Shown in pieces: positions 42,321 through 50,036 of a DNA stretch of 61,589 nucleotides. Origin of the DNA: Candidatus Dormiibacterota bacterium (GTDB lineage Bacteria > Chloroflexota > Dormibacteria > Aeolococcales > Bog-877); contig DAHUZI010000133.1 in the NCBI GenBank assembly GCA_027306595.1, forward strand, positions 1 to 61,589, given 5' to 3'. Made by a program: the position numbers and the translations under genes. The notes below the pieces were generated by a model that was not told where the DNA came from, did no database searches, and saw nothing but the letters and a program-made list of their open reading frames with translations. Every line of letters starts with the position of its first letter. The first letter of the stretch is position 1.

Positions 42321-42682
42321 GAGGTGCCCGGGACCGCCTCCCGTGCCATCTGGACCAGGCGGGCGAAGGCCGTCGGATCGTTGACCGCGAGCTCCGCCAT
42401 CTGCTTGCGGTCGAGCCCGATCTCAAGGCCCCGGCAGCGGTAGATGAAGTCGGAGTACCGGAGCCCCTGCTGGCGGCAGGCGGCGTTGATCCGCGCGACC
42501 CAGAGCCGCCGGAAGTCGCCCTTGCGGCGGCGCCGGTCCCGGTACTGGTAGGCGAGCGAGTGGAGCACCGCCTCGTTGGCGGGGCGGAACAGGCGGCGAT
42601 GGGTTCCGCTGAACCCCTCCGCCTGCTCGAGGAGCTTCTTGTGGCGCTGGCGGGCCGCCACCCCGCGCTTGACCCGTGCCAT
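42317..42682 (-). CDS. rplT: 50S ribosomal protein L20, 121 aa
   Basis: 'MARVKRGVAARQRHKKLLEQ', 'YRDRRRRKGDFRRLWVARIN' and 'GLDRKQMAELAVNDPTAFAR' are standard L20 sequence. It binds 23S rRNA early in assembly and in many bacteria represses the infC operon; no recognisable L20 operator was identified here. Confidence 0.97.
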   Translation of the reverse strand: MARVKRGVAARQRHKKLLEQAEGFSGTHRRLFRPANEAVLHSLAYQYRDRRRRKGDFRRLWVARINAACRQQGLRYSDFIYRCRGLEIGLDRKQMAELAVNDPTAFARLVQMAREAVPGTS

Positions 42683-42685
42683 CGC

Positions 42686-42889
42686 TCAGCCCCCCAGGTA
42701 GGGCGCGTCGCGCCGGATCTGGCGGGCGTCCGGCTGGGCGACCGGGTGCTGGCGCCGGTAGCCGCGCTTGCGCTTGGCCGACTTGTGCTCGAGCAGGTGC
42801 GATTGGAAGGCGCTGCGGCGGAGCAGGCGGCCGCCGCCGCTCACCCGAAAGCGCTTCTGGGTCCCCTTATGGGACCGGATCTTGGGCAT
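42686..42889 (-). CDS. rpmI: 50S ribosomal protein L35, 67 aa
   Basis: 'MPKIRSHKGTQKRFRVSGGG' and 'HLLEHKSAKRKRGYRRQH' identify L35. The ATG lies inside the last 23 nt of infC, a close coupling in this operon; 3 nt separate it from rplT. Confidence 0.96.
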   Translation of the reverse strand: MPKIRSHKGTQKRFRVSGGGRLLRRSAFQSHLLEHKSAKRKRGYRRQHPVAQPDARQIRRDAPYLGG

Positions 42890-43433
42890 TGACCTGCACG
42901 CCTCCCTTCACTGGCCGGCGGTTGACGGGGTTGAGGATCATGATCATGTTGCGCCCCTCGAGCAGCGGGTGGCGCTCGACGAGCGCGAGGTCCTTGGCCT
43001 CCTCGGCGATGCGCAGGAGGAGGTTACGCCCGATCTCCTGGTGGACCAGCTCCCGGCCCCGGAACATGATCGTGAGCTTGACCTTGTCCCCCTCCGCCAG
43101 GAACTGGCGGACGTAGCCGTACTTGGTCTGGAAGTCGTGCTCGCTGATCTTTGGCCGGAGCTTCATCTCCTTGAGCCGGATGACGGTGTGCTCGCGGCGG
43201 GCGTCCTTCTCCCGCTTGAGCGCCTCGAACTTGAATCGGCCGTAGTCGAGCAGGCGGCAGACCGGAGGCTGGGCCTGGGGCGCCACCTCGACCAGGTCCA
43301 GCTCCCGCTCCCGGGCCAGCCGCTGCGCCTCGGCGAGGGGGACTACCCCGAAGGGCTCCCCGGTCGTGTCGTCGAAGAGGCGCACCTGCGCGGCGCGCAC
43401 CTGGTCGTTGATCCGCAGCTCGCGAAACGCTAT
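42867..43433 (-). CDS. infC: translation initiation factor IF-3, 188 aa, predicted AUA start
   Basis: 'RINDQVRAAQVRLFDD' is the conserved N-terminal IF-3 signature, and the C-domain ('MKLRPKISEHDFQTKYGYVR', 'LTIMFRGRELVHQEIGRNLL') is complete. The track start (GTG 43400) would cut off the conserved 'RINDQ'. Extending the frame gives ATA at 43433, exactly 8 nt after a perfect AGGAGG, with no ATG/GTG/TTG available. In other bacteria infC uses rare AUU/AUC starts so that IF-3 limits its own synthesis; AUA fits that logic. A TAGGAT box at 43512-43517 is the likely -10. Confidence 0.93.
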   Translation of the reverse strand: MAFRELRINDQVRAAQVRLFDDTTGEPFGVVPLAEAQRLARERELDLVEVAPQAQPPVCRLLDYGRFKFEALKREKDARREHTVIRLKEMKLRPKISEHDFQTKYGYVRQFLAEGDKVKLTIMFRGRELVHQEIGRNLLLRIAEEAKDLALVERHPLLEGRNMIMILNPVNRRPVKGGVQVNAQDPVP

Positions 43434-43511
43434 GGACGGGCCCTCCTGCCCTGACGCTGAGCCCGCCGGTCGCGGGGCGCGCGCGCCGCCACAGTGGGCA
43501 CGCGATGTGCG

Positions 43512-43517
43512 ATCCTA
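43512..43517 (-). promoter_or_regulatory. infC operon -10 box (TAGGAT)
   Basis: TAGGAT on the minus strand, about 80 nt before the ATA start, in the thrS-infC gap. It gives a ~70-nt leader for the infC-rpmI-rplT-pheS-pheT operon. No -35 consensus. Confidence 0.35.
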
Positions 43518-43548
43518 CCACGTGGTCCGGCCCCCGCCGTGCGGCGGT

Positions 43549-45318
43549 TCAGAGCGCGAGCTCAGGGGGACGGGCCTCGGACCCCAGACGGGCCACCAGC
43601 TCGTCGACCGTGACCGGGGTCTGGGCGCCCGAGCGGGTGTCGCGGAGGTGCACCTGTCCGGCCGCGACCTCCCGGGGACCGATGACGCCGAGGTACGGCA
43701 CCTTGGCCCGCTGGCCGTCGCGGATCTTGGCGGGCATCCGCTCGCCGGGCCGGTCAGGGACCGCGGCCCGCAGCCCTGCGGCGGCGAGCCGGCCGGCCAC
43801 CTCCCGGGCGAACGGCAGCTGCTCGTCGGTGACGGTGATGACCTGGCACTGGACCGGCGCCAGCCAGAGCGGGAACGCCCCCGCATAGTGCTCAAGGAGC
43901 ACCCCGAAGAATCGCTCCATCGACCCCAGGAGGGTGCGGTGGATCATGACCGGCCGGTGGGTGGCGCCGTCGGGCCCGACGTACTCGAGCCGGAAGTTGG
44001 CCGGCTGGCCGTAGTCGAGCTGGATCGTCGCGCACTGCCAGGTCCGGCCCAGGGCGTCGCGGACGAACAGGTCGATCTTGGGCCCGTAGAAGGCCCCGCC
44101 CCCGGCGTCGACCCGGTGGGGGAGCTTGCGGCGGGCCAGGACCTCGGCGAGCGTCGCCTCCGCCTGCTCCCAGAGGGCCAGGTCCCCGGCGGCCTTGGCG
44201 GGCCGGGTGCTGAGGGCGACCTCGAGGTCCTCGAAGCCGAAGGTCCGCAGCATCGCCTGGGAGAAGGCGACCGCGCGCTCGACCTCCTCCCCCACCTGGT
44301 CGGGGGTGCAGAAGAGGTGGGCGTCATCCTGGGTGAAGCCGCGAACCCGAAGGAGCCCGTGGAGGACGCCGCTGCGCTCGTGGCGGTAGACGGTCCCGAG
44401 CTCGCCGAGCCGCAGCGGCAGCTCCCGGTAGCTGCGGGTCCTGGCCCGATAGATGAGGATGTGGAACGGGCAGTTCATCGGCTTGAGCCGGTAGCGGGTC
44501 CCCTCCACCTCGACCGGGCCCCACATGTCGTCGGCGTAGAACTCCAGGTGGTGGCTCTCCACCCACAGCTCCTCCTTGGCGATGTGGGGCGAGAACACGA
44601 GCTGGTAGCCGTGGGCGCGGTGGGCCCGCCGCCAGTGGTCCTCGATCACCTCCCGGACGACCGAGCCGGCGGGATGCCAGAGGATCAGGCCCCCGCCGAG
44701 CGCCTCCTCGGCCGAGAACAGCTCGAGCTCGCGGCCGAGGCGGCGGTGATCCCGCCGGTCCGCCTCCCGAAGCCGTTCGAGGTAGGCCTCGAGGTCCGGC
44801 TCGCTGAACCAGGCGGTTCCGTAGATCCGCTGGAGCATCGGGTTGCGCTCGTCTCCGCGCCAGTAGGCGCCCGCCGGGTGGAGGAGCCGGAAGGCCGGGA
44901 TCCCCCCCGCGTCGGGCACGTGCGGCCCTCGGCAGAGGTCGAAGAAGTCGCCGGTCCGGTAGCAGCTGATGACCTCGGTCGCCGGCAGCTGCTCGATGAT
45001 CTCGACCTTGAACCGCTGGTGGCGACGGCGGAACTCCGCCAGCGCCTCCTCGCGACCGAGCTCGGAGCGCTCGAAGGCCGGCCGGCGGCTGGCGATCGTC
45101 CGCATCCGCTCCTCGACCCGGACCAGGTCCTCGGGGGTGAGCCGGTGGCCGTCGGGGAGGAGGAAGTCGTAGTAGAAGCCGTCGGCGATCGCCGGGCCGA
45201 TCGCGTACTCGGCGCCGGGGAACAGCTCGACTACCGCCGCCGCCATCAGGTGGGCGGCGCTGTGGCGCAGGGTCTCGAGCGCCTGGGGATCGTCGTCGGT
45301 GAGAACTGCAGCCACCAT
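43549..45318 (-). CDS. thrS: threonyl-tRNA synthetase lacking the TGS domain, 589 aa
   Basis: The editing domain is intact ('LRHSAAHLMAAAVVELFPGA' gives HxxxH, 'DLCRGPHVPDAGGIPAFRLL' gives Cys/His), as are the class II core ('MNCPFHILIYRARTRSYREL', 'RVRGFTQDDAHLFCTPDQ') and anticodon domain. The protein starts about where residue 60 of the usual 640-aa enzyme lies, so the N-terminal TGS domain is missing. ATG 45318 sits 6 nt after TACAAT, leaving no room for a longer protein if that promoter is used. Confidence 0.95.
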   Translation of the reverse strand: MVAAVLTDDDPQALETLRHSAAHLMAAAVVELFPGAEYAIGPAIADGFYYDFLLPDGHRLTPEDLVRVEERMRTIASRRPAFERSELGREEALAEFRRRHQRFKVEIIEQLPATEVISCYRTGDFFDLCRGPHVPDAGGIPAFRLLHPAGAYWRGDERNPMLQRIYGTAWFSEPDLEAYLERLREADRRDHRRLGRELELFSAEEALGGGLILWHPAGSVVREVIEDHWRRAHRAHGYQLVFSPHIAKEELWVESHHLEFYADDMWGPVEVEGTRYRLKPMNCPFHILIYRARTRSYRELPLRLGELGTVYRHERSGVLHGLLRVRGFTQDDAHLFCTPDQVGEEVERAVAFSQAMLRTFGFEDLEVALSTRPAKAAGDLALWEQAEATLAEVLARRKLPHRVDAGGGAFYGPKIDLFVRDALGRTWQCATIQLDYGQPANFRLEYVGPDGATHRPVMIHRTLLGSMERFFGVLLEHYAGAFPLWLAPVQCQVITVTDEQLPFAREVAGRLAAAGLRAAVPDRPGERMPAKIRDGQRAKVPYLGVIGPREVAAGQVHLRDTRSGAQTPVTVDELVARLGSEARPPELAL

Positions 45319-45324
45319 GCCCCG

Positions 45325-45330
45325 ATTGTA
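45325..45330 (-). promoter_or_regulatory. thrS -10 box (TACAAT), leaderless type
   Basis: TACAAT, then six bases (CGGGGC), then ATG. No -35 element in the expected place. Confidence 0.5.
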
Positions 45331-45422
45331 GGGACGCCTCGCCCGATCCCCTGGCGAGGGGCCACGGCCCGTCCCGGCCTATAATCCGGCCAGCGGCGGG
45401 CCCGCCCGCGCCGCCCGGCGCC

Positions 45423-45496
45423 GGGCGCATAGCTCAGGTGGTTAGAGCGCTACCTTGACACGGTAGAGGTCCCAGGTTCGACTCCTGGTGCGCCCA
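45423..45496 (+). tRNA. tRNA-Val(GAC)
   Basis: Acceptor GGGCGCA pairs with TGCGCCC, discriminator A, anticodon loop TTGACAC (GAC), T arm AGGTTCGACTCCT. CCA is not encoded. It stands alone, followed by a short AT-richer stretch with an inverted repeat. Confidence 0.95.
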
Positions 45497-45533
45497 GGCC
45501 GCTGTGCACCGTTTCCACACCATTGGTGGGGAC

Positions 45534-45577
45534 GCTGGGGAAAACCCACGGCCCCGAACCGTGTGCAGATTCCCCAG
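45534..45577. repeat. inverted repeat CTGGGGAA / TTCCCCAG
   Basis: Perfect 8-bp arms separated by 28 bp, downstream of tRNA-Val and upstream of a small-gene promoter. The arms resemble the TCCCCAG motif beside tRNA-Thr. It could be an operator or an old attachment flank. Confidence 0.35.
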
Positions 45578-45597
45578 AAAAACATGGGAAAACGTGC

Positions 45598-45628
45598 TTG
45601 ACAGTGGCGCCCGCGGCGAGTGTATCAT
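45598..45628 (+). promoter_or_regulatory. promoter TTGACA / TATCAT, leaderless type
   Basis: TTGACA at 45598-45603 and TATCAT at 45623-45628, a 19-bp spacer (17 bp if TGTATC is taken as -10). GTG 45636 begins 7 nt after the -10 box. Confidence 0.55.
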
Positions 45629-45635
45629 CCCCTCC

Positions 45636-45917
45636 GTGCCCGTTTCCGGCCCCTCCCAACCCTCCCCCGCCCGCGGCTGCGCCCGGCCGGGCTGCGAGCG
45701 GCCGGTGCACAAGCGGACCGCCCGCTACTGCAGCGTCCGCTGCAGCAGCCTCGACCCCGGCCGGCGGGCCCGGCTGCGGGCGGGCGCGCAGCGCGGTCGG
45801 GTGGTGCCGCTGGCGCGCCAGCTCACCCTCAACTTCGACGGGGCGGAGGCGCCGATCGCGAAGTTCGCCGGGCTCCGCGAGGATCTGCCGGGCGGGCTCT
45901 CGCGCCTGTGCGTCTGA
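45636..45917 (+). CDS. small zinc-finger protein, 93 aa
   Basis: 'CARPGCERPVHKRTARYCSV' followed by 'RCSSLDPGRRARL' is a compact Cx4C...YCSxxC zinc finger, of the same general type as the small finger encoded in the tRNA-Thr element. The C-terminal half ('PLARQLTLNFDGAEAPIAKF') is non-basic. GTG 45636 is chosen because it lies 7 nt after the -10 box. Function unknown; a small DNA-binding protein is likely. Confidence 0.6.
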   Translation: MPVSGPSQPSPARGCARPGCERPVHKRTARYCSVRCSSLDPGRRARLRAGAQRGRVVPLARQLTLNFDGAEAPIAKFAGLREDLPGGLSRLCV

Positions 45918-45932
45918 GCCGGACGGGTCGAT

Positions 45933-46139
45933 TCAGGCGACCGGCCGGCTCAGCGTCCGGGCGGGCGCGGTCTTGCTCCAGGAGCGGGCCCGAGCCGCAT
46001 GCATGTCGATCGCGGTCACGGTCACGAGCAGGGTGCGCTCGCAGCCGTGGCAGACGAGGTGGAAGGTCTCGGGCCGCTCTAGCTGGCGCGCCACCATTTG
46101 GCGGTACCCGCAGCCCTCACAGGTGACGATCGCTCGCAT
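45933..46139 (-). CDS. small zinc-ribbon protein, 68 aa
   Basis: 'CEGCGYRQMVARQLERPET' and 'FHLVCHGCERTLLVTVTA' give two CxxC pairs in a short beta ribbon. ATG 46139 has AAGGAG 7 nt upstream, so the 31-codon extension in the track is rejected. Convergent with the 45636 gene. Function unknown. Confidence 0.6.
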   Translation of the reverse strand: MRAIVTCEGCGYRQMVARQLERPETFHLVCHGCERTLLVTVTAIDMHAARARSWSKTAPARTLSRPVA

Positions 46140-46228
46140 GGTCGCGGCTCCTTGCTGGTGGCTGACCCCGACGGGTTGCCCCCATTGAACCGCCGCCTGG
46201 AGGCCGCGCAGCCGACCCGGCTGATTCT

Positions 46229-47590
46229 TCAAGGCTCCGGTACAGGGCCGTTACCCGTGCCCCGCCCCCGCCGGGGCGCCCGGGGCTCGAGGCGGCGTCG
46301 CCCGGCGAGGACGGCCGCCGCCAGCAGCCCGACCCCGCTGGCGGCGATCACGGCCGAGGCGCCGAGCGCGTCCGCCACCGCGCCGGCGACCAGGAGCGGC
46401 AGGGCGATGGCGAGGTTGATGGCGACGAAGGCGCCGCCGAAGACGGTCCCCCGGGTCGCCTCCTCGGTCTGCTCCTGGATCAGGGTGACCGCCGGGATCA
46501 GGACCGCACCGAGCCCGAACCCGAAGATCACGGCCAGCCCCACCGCGATCGGGATCAGCGCCGCGCCCTCGTGGAAGTGCCCGAGCAGGGGGGGCAGCAC
46601 CCCCAAGACCAGCATCGCCGCGCCGGTGGCGGCCAGCCCCCGGGCCACGGTGCGGGTGCGGTGGAGCGAGGCGGTCGAGCGCCCGACCAGCGTGCCCATC
46701 ACCACCATCCCGACGGTCGCCGGCACCAGGAGGATGTAGCTGCTCTCGGCGGGCTGGTCGAGCACGTGGACCATGTACCCGGCGGAGAGGGCGAAGATGG
46801 TGAAGACGACGACGAGGGCGATGGTGAGCACGGCGAAGGCGAACCGCAGGAGCTCGTTGTCGCGCACGGTCGTGAAGGCGCTGGTCACGTCGTGCAGGAC
46901 CGAGCGGCCGTGGTGGTCGATCCGGCTGGCCAGACGCCGCCCGGCCCCCAGGTCGGCGCGGATTGCCCAGATCAGGAGCGAGGCGGCGACGAAGAGCCCC
47001 CCCCCCAGGACGTACGGCCCCTCGAGGCCCAAGAGCCGCTGCGCGAGGGACGCCGCCGGCACCGCGACCACGATGGTCAGGATCACGGTCATCGTGAACA
47101 GGGAGGTGGCCGCCAGCAGCTCCGGGCGCCGCACCAGGTTCGGGATGCTGGCGGCCTCGGCCGGGGCGAAGAACTGGCCCGCGCCGGCGAACACCAAGGT
47201 GATGAGGTAGAGGATCGCCACCTGGTGCTGGACGACCCCGGTCAGCTCCAGCACCGCCACCAGGAACACGAGCACGGCGCGCACCAGGTTGGCCCAGACC
47301 ATGAGCCCGCGCTTGTCGTAGCGGTCGGCATAGATGCCGGCCGGGACCGACAGGATCACCGAGGGGATCGTGTAGGCGAGGAGGAGAACGGCGTCGCTGA
47401 TGTACTGCCCGGTGAGGGCGTAGATCGACAGCAGCAGGGAGAAGGCGAAGAACTTGTCGCCCAGCTGGGCCGCCACCTGGGCGATCCACAGGAGGCGGAA
47501 GTTGCGGTTCCGCAGAACCTGGCGGATGCCGACGAGGTCGCTCGTCCCGGGGCCCGCGGGCACCCCGGGCGCGGGCGCCGCAGACGCCAT
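46229..47590 (-). CDS. MFS transporter (enterobactin-exporter / DHA3-like), 453 aa
   Basis: About 12 transmembrane helices. 'NRNFRLLWIAQVAAQLGDKF' is the typical start of this subfamily and 'GIYADRYDKRGLMVWANL' the loop 2-3 MFS motif. Likely a drug or siderophore exporter; substrate unknown. ATG 47590 lies 7 nt after TATAGT, and the track extension is rejected. It overlaps the end of the ksgA region by promoter only. Confidence 0.85.
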   Translation of the reverse strand: MASAAPAPGVPAGPGTSDLVGIRQVLRNRNFRLLWIAQVAAQLGDKFFAFSLLLSIYALTGQYISDAVLLLAYTIPSVILSVPAGIYADRYDKRGLMVWANLVRAVLVFLVAVLELTGVVQHQVAILYLITLVFAGAGQFFAPAEAASIPNLVRRPELLAATSLFTMTVILTIVVAVPAASLAQRLLGLEGPYVLGGGLFVAASLLIWAIRADLGAGRRLASRIDHHGRSVLHDVTSAFTTVRDNELLRFAFAVLTIALVVVFTIFALSAGYMVHVLDQPAESSYILLVPATVGMVVMGTLVGRSTASLHRTRTVARGLAATGAAMLVLGVLPPLLGHFHEGAALIPIAVGLAVIFGFGLGAVLIPAVTLIQEQTEEATRGTVFGGAFVAINLAIALPLLVAGAVADALGASAVIAASGVGLLAAAVLAGRRRLEPRAPRRGRGTGNGPVPEP

Positions 47591-47597
47591 GGCGCGG

Positions 47598-47603
47598 ACT
47601 ATA
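47598..47603 (-). promoter_or_regulatory. -10 box TATAGT of the MFS gene, overlapping the ksgA stop
   Basis: TATAGT, seven bases, then ATG. The TAG inside this box is the stop codon of ksgA. Confidence 0.5.
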
Positions 47604-48477
47604 GCAAAGGGGCGGGGCCGCTTCCGCCGCTTGCGGGCCGGGTCGCGGCGAGGTGGAGCCACTCCCCAACGGTGAGGGTTCCGGGCCGGCGGGTGGGCTC
47701 GATGCCGGCTGTCTCGAGCCAGCGGCCGACGGCCGCCCGGGGCAGCCCCAGGGGGGCCGCCAGGCCGGAGACCAGCTGCTTGCGGCGGGCCTGGAAGGCC
47801 GGTCGCGCCAGCTGGAGGGCGGCCTCGCGCGCCCGGGCCGGGGCCGCCGGCCGCGGCGTCATGACGAGAAGGCTGCTGTGGACCCGAGGCGGGGGCCAGA
47901 ACGCCGCCGGGGGCAGGTCCTCCACCCGGTGGACGTCGGCGAGGAGGCGGACCGCCAGGGTCGCGAGCGACCAGCCGCCGGCGGGGGCATCGAGCCGGAT
48001 CGCGACCTCGCGCTGGACGAGGACCACCACGCGCTCTGGGGGCGGGTCGGCGGCGAGCAGGCGGGGCAGGAGCGCCCCGGTGATCGCGTACGGGAGATTG
48101 CCGGCCACCCGGTAGCCCGGGTCGAGCCCGAGCCCGGCCGGGGTCACCTCGAGGATGTCGCCGGCGACCACCCGGACCCGAGGCCGGCCCCGGAGCGTGA
48201 GGGCCAGCGCCTGAACGCAGCGGGGGTCGATCTCGACCGCGATCACCGACGCTCCGCGGTCGACAAGAGCCCGGGTCAACGTGCCCAGTCCCGGTCCCAC
48301 CTCCAGGATCTCGGACCCGACGGCGGCCCCGGCCGCCTCGGCGATCCGGGCCAGCGCCCCCGCGTCGACGAGGAAGTGCTGGCCGAGCCGACGCGCGCTG
48401 CGGATCCCGAACCGGCGGGCCACCGCTCGCACGGTCGATGGGCGGGTCAGGTCGAGGACGGGCATCCCGCCGATCAT
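47599..48477 (-). CDS. rsmA: 16S rRNA dimethyladenosine transferase KsgA, 292 aa
   Basis: SAM motif 'EILEVGPGLGTLTRALVDRG', 'VIAVEIDPRCVQAL', and the adenosine-methylase 'VAGNLPYAITGALLPRLL' motif are clear, as is the C-terminal helical domain. Dimethylates A1518/A1519 of 16S rRNA. Start ATG 48477; the true start might be the second Met four codons on. Confidence 0.94.
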   Translation of the reverse strand: MIGGMPVLDLTRPSTVRAVARRFGIRSARRLGQHFLVDAGALARIAEAAGAAVGSEILEVGPGLGTLTRALVDRGASVIAVEIDPRCVQALALTLRGRPRVRVVAGDILEVTPAGLGLDPGYRVAGNLPYAITGALLPRLLAADPPPERVVVLVQREVAIRLDAPAGGWSLATLAVRLLADVHRVEDLPPAAFWPPPRVHSSLLVMTPRPAAPARAREAALQLARPAFQARRKQLVSGLAAPLGLPRAAVGRWLETAGIEPTRRPGTLTVGEWLHLAATRPASGGSGPAPLL

Positions 48478-48522
48478 GGGGCCTGGTCCGGCGCCCCCGG
48501 CGCCCCCGGCGCCCCCGGCGGG

Positions 48523-49323
48523 TCAGGCCGGGGCCAGCCCGTAGAAGGCCCGGGCGGTGCGACTGGTGGCGGCGGCGAGCTCGGCCAGCCCCTGGCCCCG
48601 CAGCGCCGCCACCCGCGCGGCGGTCACCGCCACCCGCGAGGGCTCGTTGGGGCGCCCCCGGTGGGGGGCGGGGCTCAGGAAGGGGGCGTCGGTCTCGACC
48701 ACCAGCTGCCCGTCAGGCGCCGCCGCCGCCGCCGCTCGAACCCCGGGGGCGTTGGCGAAGGTCACCATCCCGCTGAAGGACAGGATGTGGCCGTGGGCGG
48801 CGCTCCGGCGAGCCAGCTCGGCGTCGCCGCTGAAGCAGTGGAGAAGCGCCGGCCGGCCGCCGGCCCGCGCCAGCTCGCTGAGGACGTCGGCGTGAGCCAG
48901 CCGGTCGTGGATGACGGCGGGCCGCCCGGCCGCGCGGGCCAGCTCGAGCATGAGCCGGAGCTGCTCGATCTGGACCGCCGTGTCAGGGGGGGGCTGGCCG
49001 GGGCGGACGAGGTAGTCGAGCCCGATCTCGCCCACCCCGACCACCAGCTCGTGGCGGAGGAGCCCGGCCAGGCGGGCGGCGGTGCGATCGTCGGGTGGGC
49101 GCGACCGGGTCGGCTGCCAGCCGATCGTGACGTAGACCCCGGCGAGGCGCTCGGCGAGGCGCAGGGCCCGCTCCCCCTCCTCCACCCCGTCGGCGCTGGT
49201 CACCACCTGGCGCACCCCGGCCACCTCGGCCCGGGCGAGCACCGCGGCCGGGTCGAGGCCGGCCTCGGCGACGGCGGTGAGGTGGCAGTGGCAGTCGACG
49301 AGGTCCGGCGGCCTCCGGCTCAC
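48523..49323 (-). CDS. tatD: TatD family metal-dependent hydrolase, 266 aa
   Basis: 'LVDCHCHLTAVAEAGLDPAA' carries the metal-binding HxH, 'VGVGEIGLDYL' the Glu, 'RPAVIHDRLAHADVLSEL' and 'ALLHCFSGDAELARRSAAHG' the other His ligands, 'VVETDAPFLSPAPHRGRPNE' the Asp. A DNase/3'-exonuclease family. GTG 49323 overlaps the rsmI stop. Confidence 0.92.
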   Translation of the reverse strand: MSRRPPDLVDCHCHLTAVAEAGLDPAAVLARAEVAGVRQVVTSADGVEEGERALRLAERLAGVYVTIGWQPTRSRPPDDRTAARLAGLLRHELVVGVGEIGLDYLVRPGQPPPDTAVQIEQLRLMLELARAAGRPAVIHDRLAHADVLSELARAGGRPALLHCFSGDAELARRSAAHGHILSFSGMVTFANAPGVRAAAAAAPDGQLVVETDAPFLSPAPHRGRPNEPSRVAVTAARVAALRGQGLAELAAATSRTARAFYGLAPA

Positions 49324-50036
49324 GGGGCCGCTCCCCCTCGGCTGGCGGGGCCGACCACGACGGTGCACTCCCCCCGCGGCGGGGTCGCCGCCAGCCGCTC
49401 GGCCAGCTCGGACGCGGTGCCCGAGCTCACCTGCTCGTGGCGTTTGGTCAGCTCGCGGGCGACCACCACCGACCGGGAGCCCAGCTCGGGGGCGAGGAGC
49501 GCCAGGGTGCGGGCGAGGCGGAGCGGCGACTCGTGGAACACCACCGTTCCCGGCCCCGCGGCCGCGACCATCCGGCGCATCGCGGAGGGGGTCCGGGGCA
49601 GGAAGCCCAGGAAGCAGAAGCGGTCGGCGGGGAGCCCGCTGACCGACAGGGCGGCGATCGCCGCGCAGGCGCCGGGCACGGGGACGACCGAATGGCCGGC
49701 GGCCCGAGCGGCGGCGACCAGCCGGGCCCCGGGATCGCTCACGGTCGGGGTGCCGGCGTCGCTGACGACGGCGACGTCCGCCGTCGCCAGCCGCCGGAGG
49801 ACGGCCGCGACCGTCACCGTCTCCCGGGGGGCGGGCATCCCCCAGCAGGGGACGTGGACGCCGAGGTGGGTGAGGAGCGGCCGGGTCCGGCGGGTGTCCT
49901 CGGCGACCACCAGCCCGACCGTGCCGAGGATCCGGGCCGCCCGGGGGCTGAGGTCCTCGAGGTTGCCGAGGGGGGTGGCGACGACGTAGAGGGTGCCCGG
50001 CCCCGCCCCGGGGCCAAGCTCAGTAGCCCCAGTCAC
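49320..50036 (-). CDS. rsmI: 16S rRNA (cytidine-2'-O)-methyltransferase RsmI, 238 aa
   Basis: 'LYVVATPLGNLEDLSPRAAR', 'VVAEDTRRTRPLLTHLG', 'VSDAGTPTVSDPGARLVAAA' and 'FLGFLPRTPSAMRR' are the family motifs. Methylates C1402. GTG start overlaps the nadE 3' end by 17 nt. The C-terminal HTH-like domain of longer RsmI proteins is short or missing. Confidence 0.94.
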   Translation of the reverse strand: MTGATELGPGAGPGTLYVVATPLGNLEDLSPRAARILGTVGLVVAEDTRRTRPLLTHLGVHVPCWGMPAPRETVTVAAVLRRLATADVAVVSDAGTPTVSDPGARLVAAARAAGHSVVPVPGACAAIAALSVSGLPADRFCFLGFLPRTPSAMRRMVAAAGPGTVVFHESPLRLARTLALLAPELGSRSVVVARELTKRHEQVSSGTASELAERLAATPPRGECTVVVGPASRGGAAP

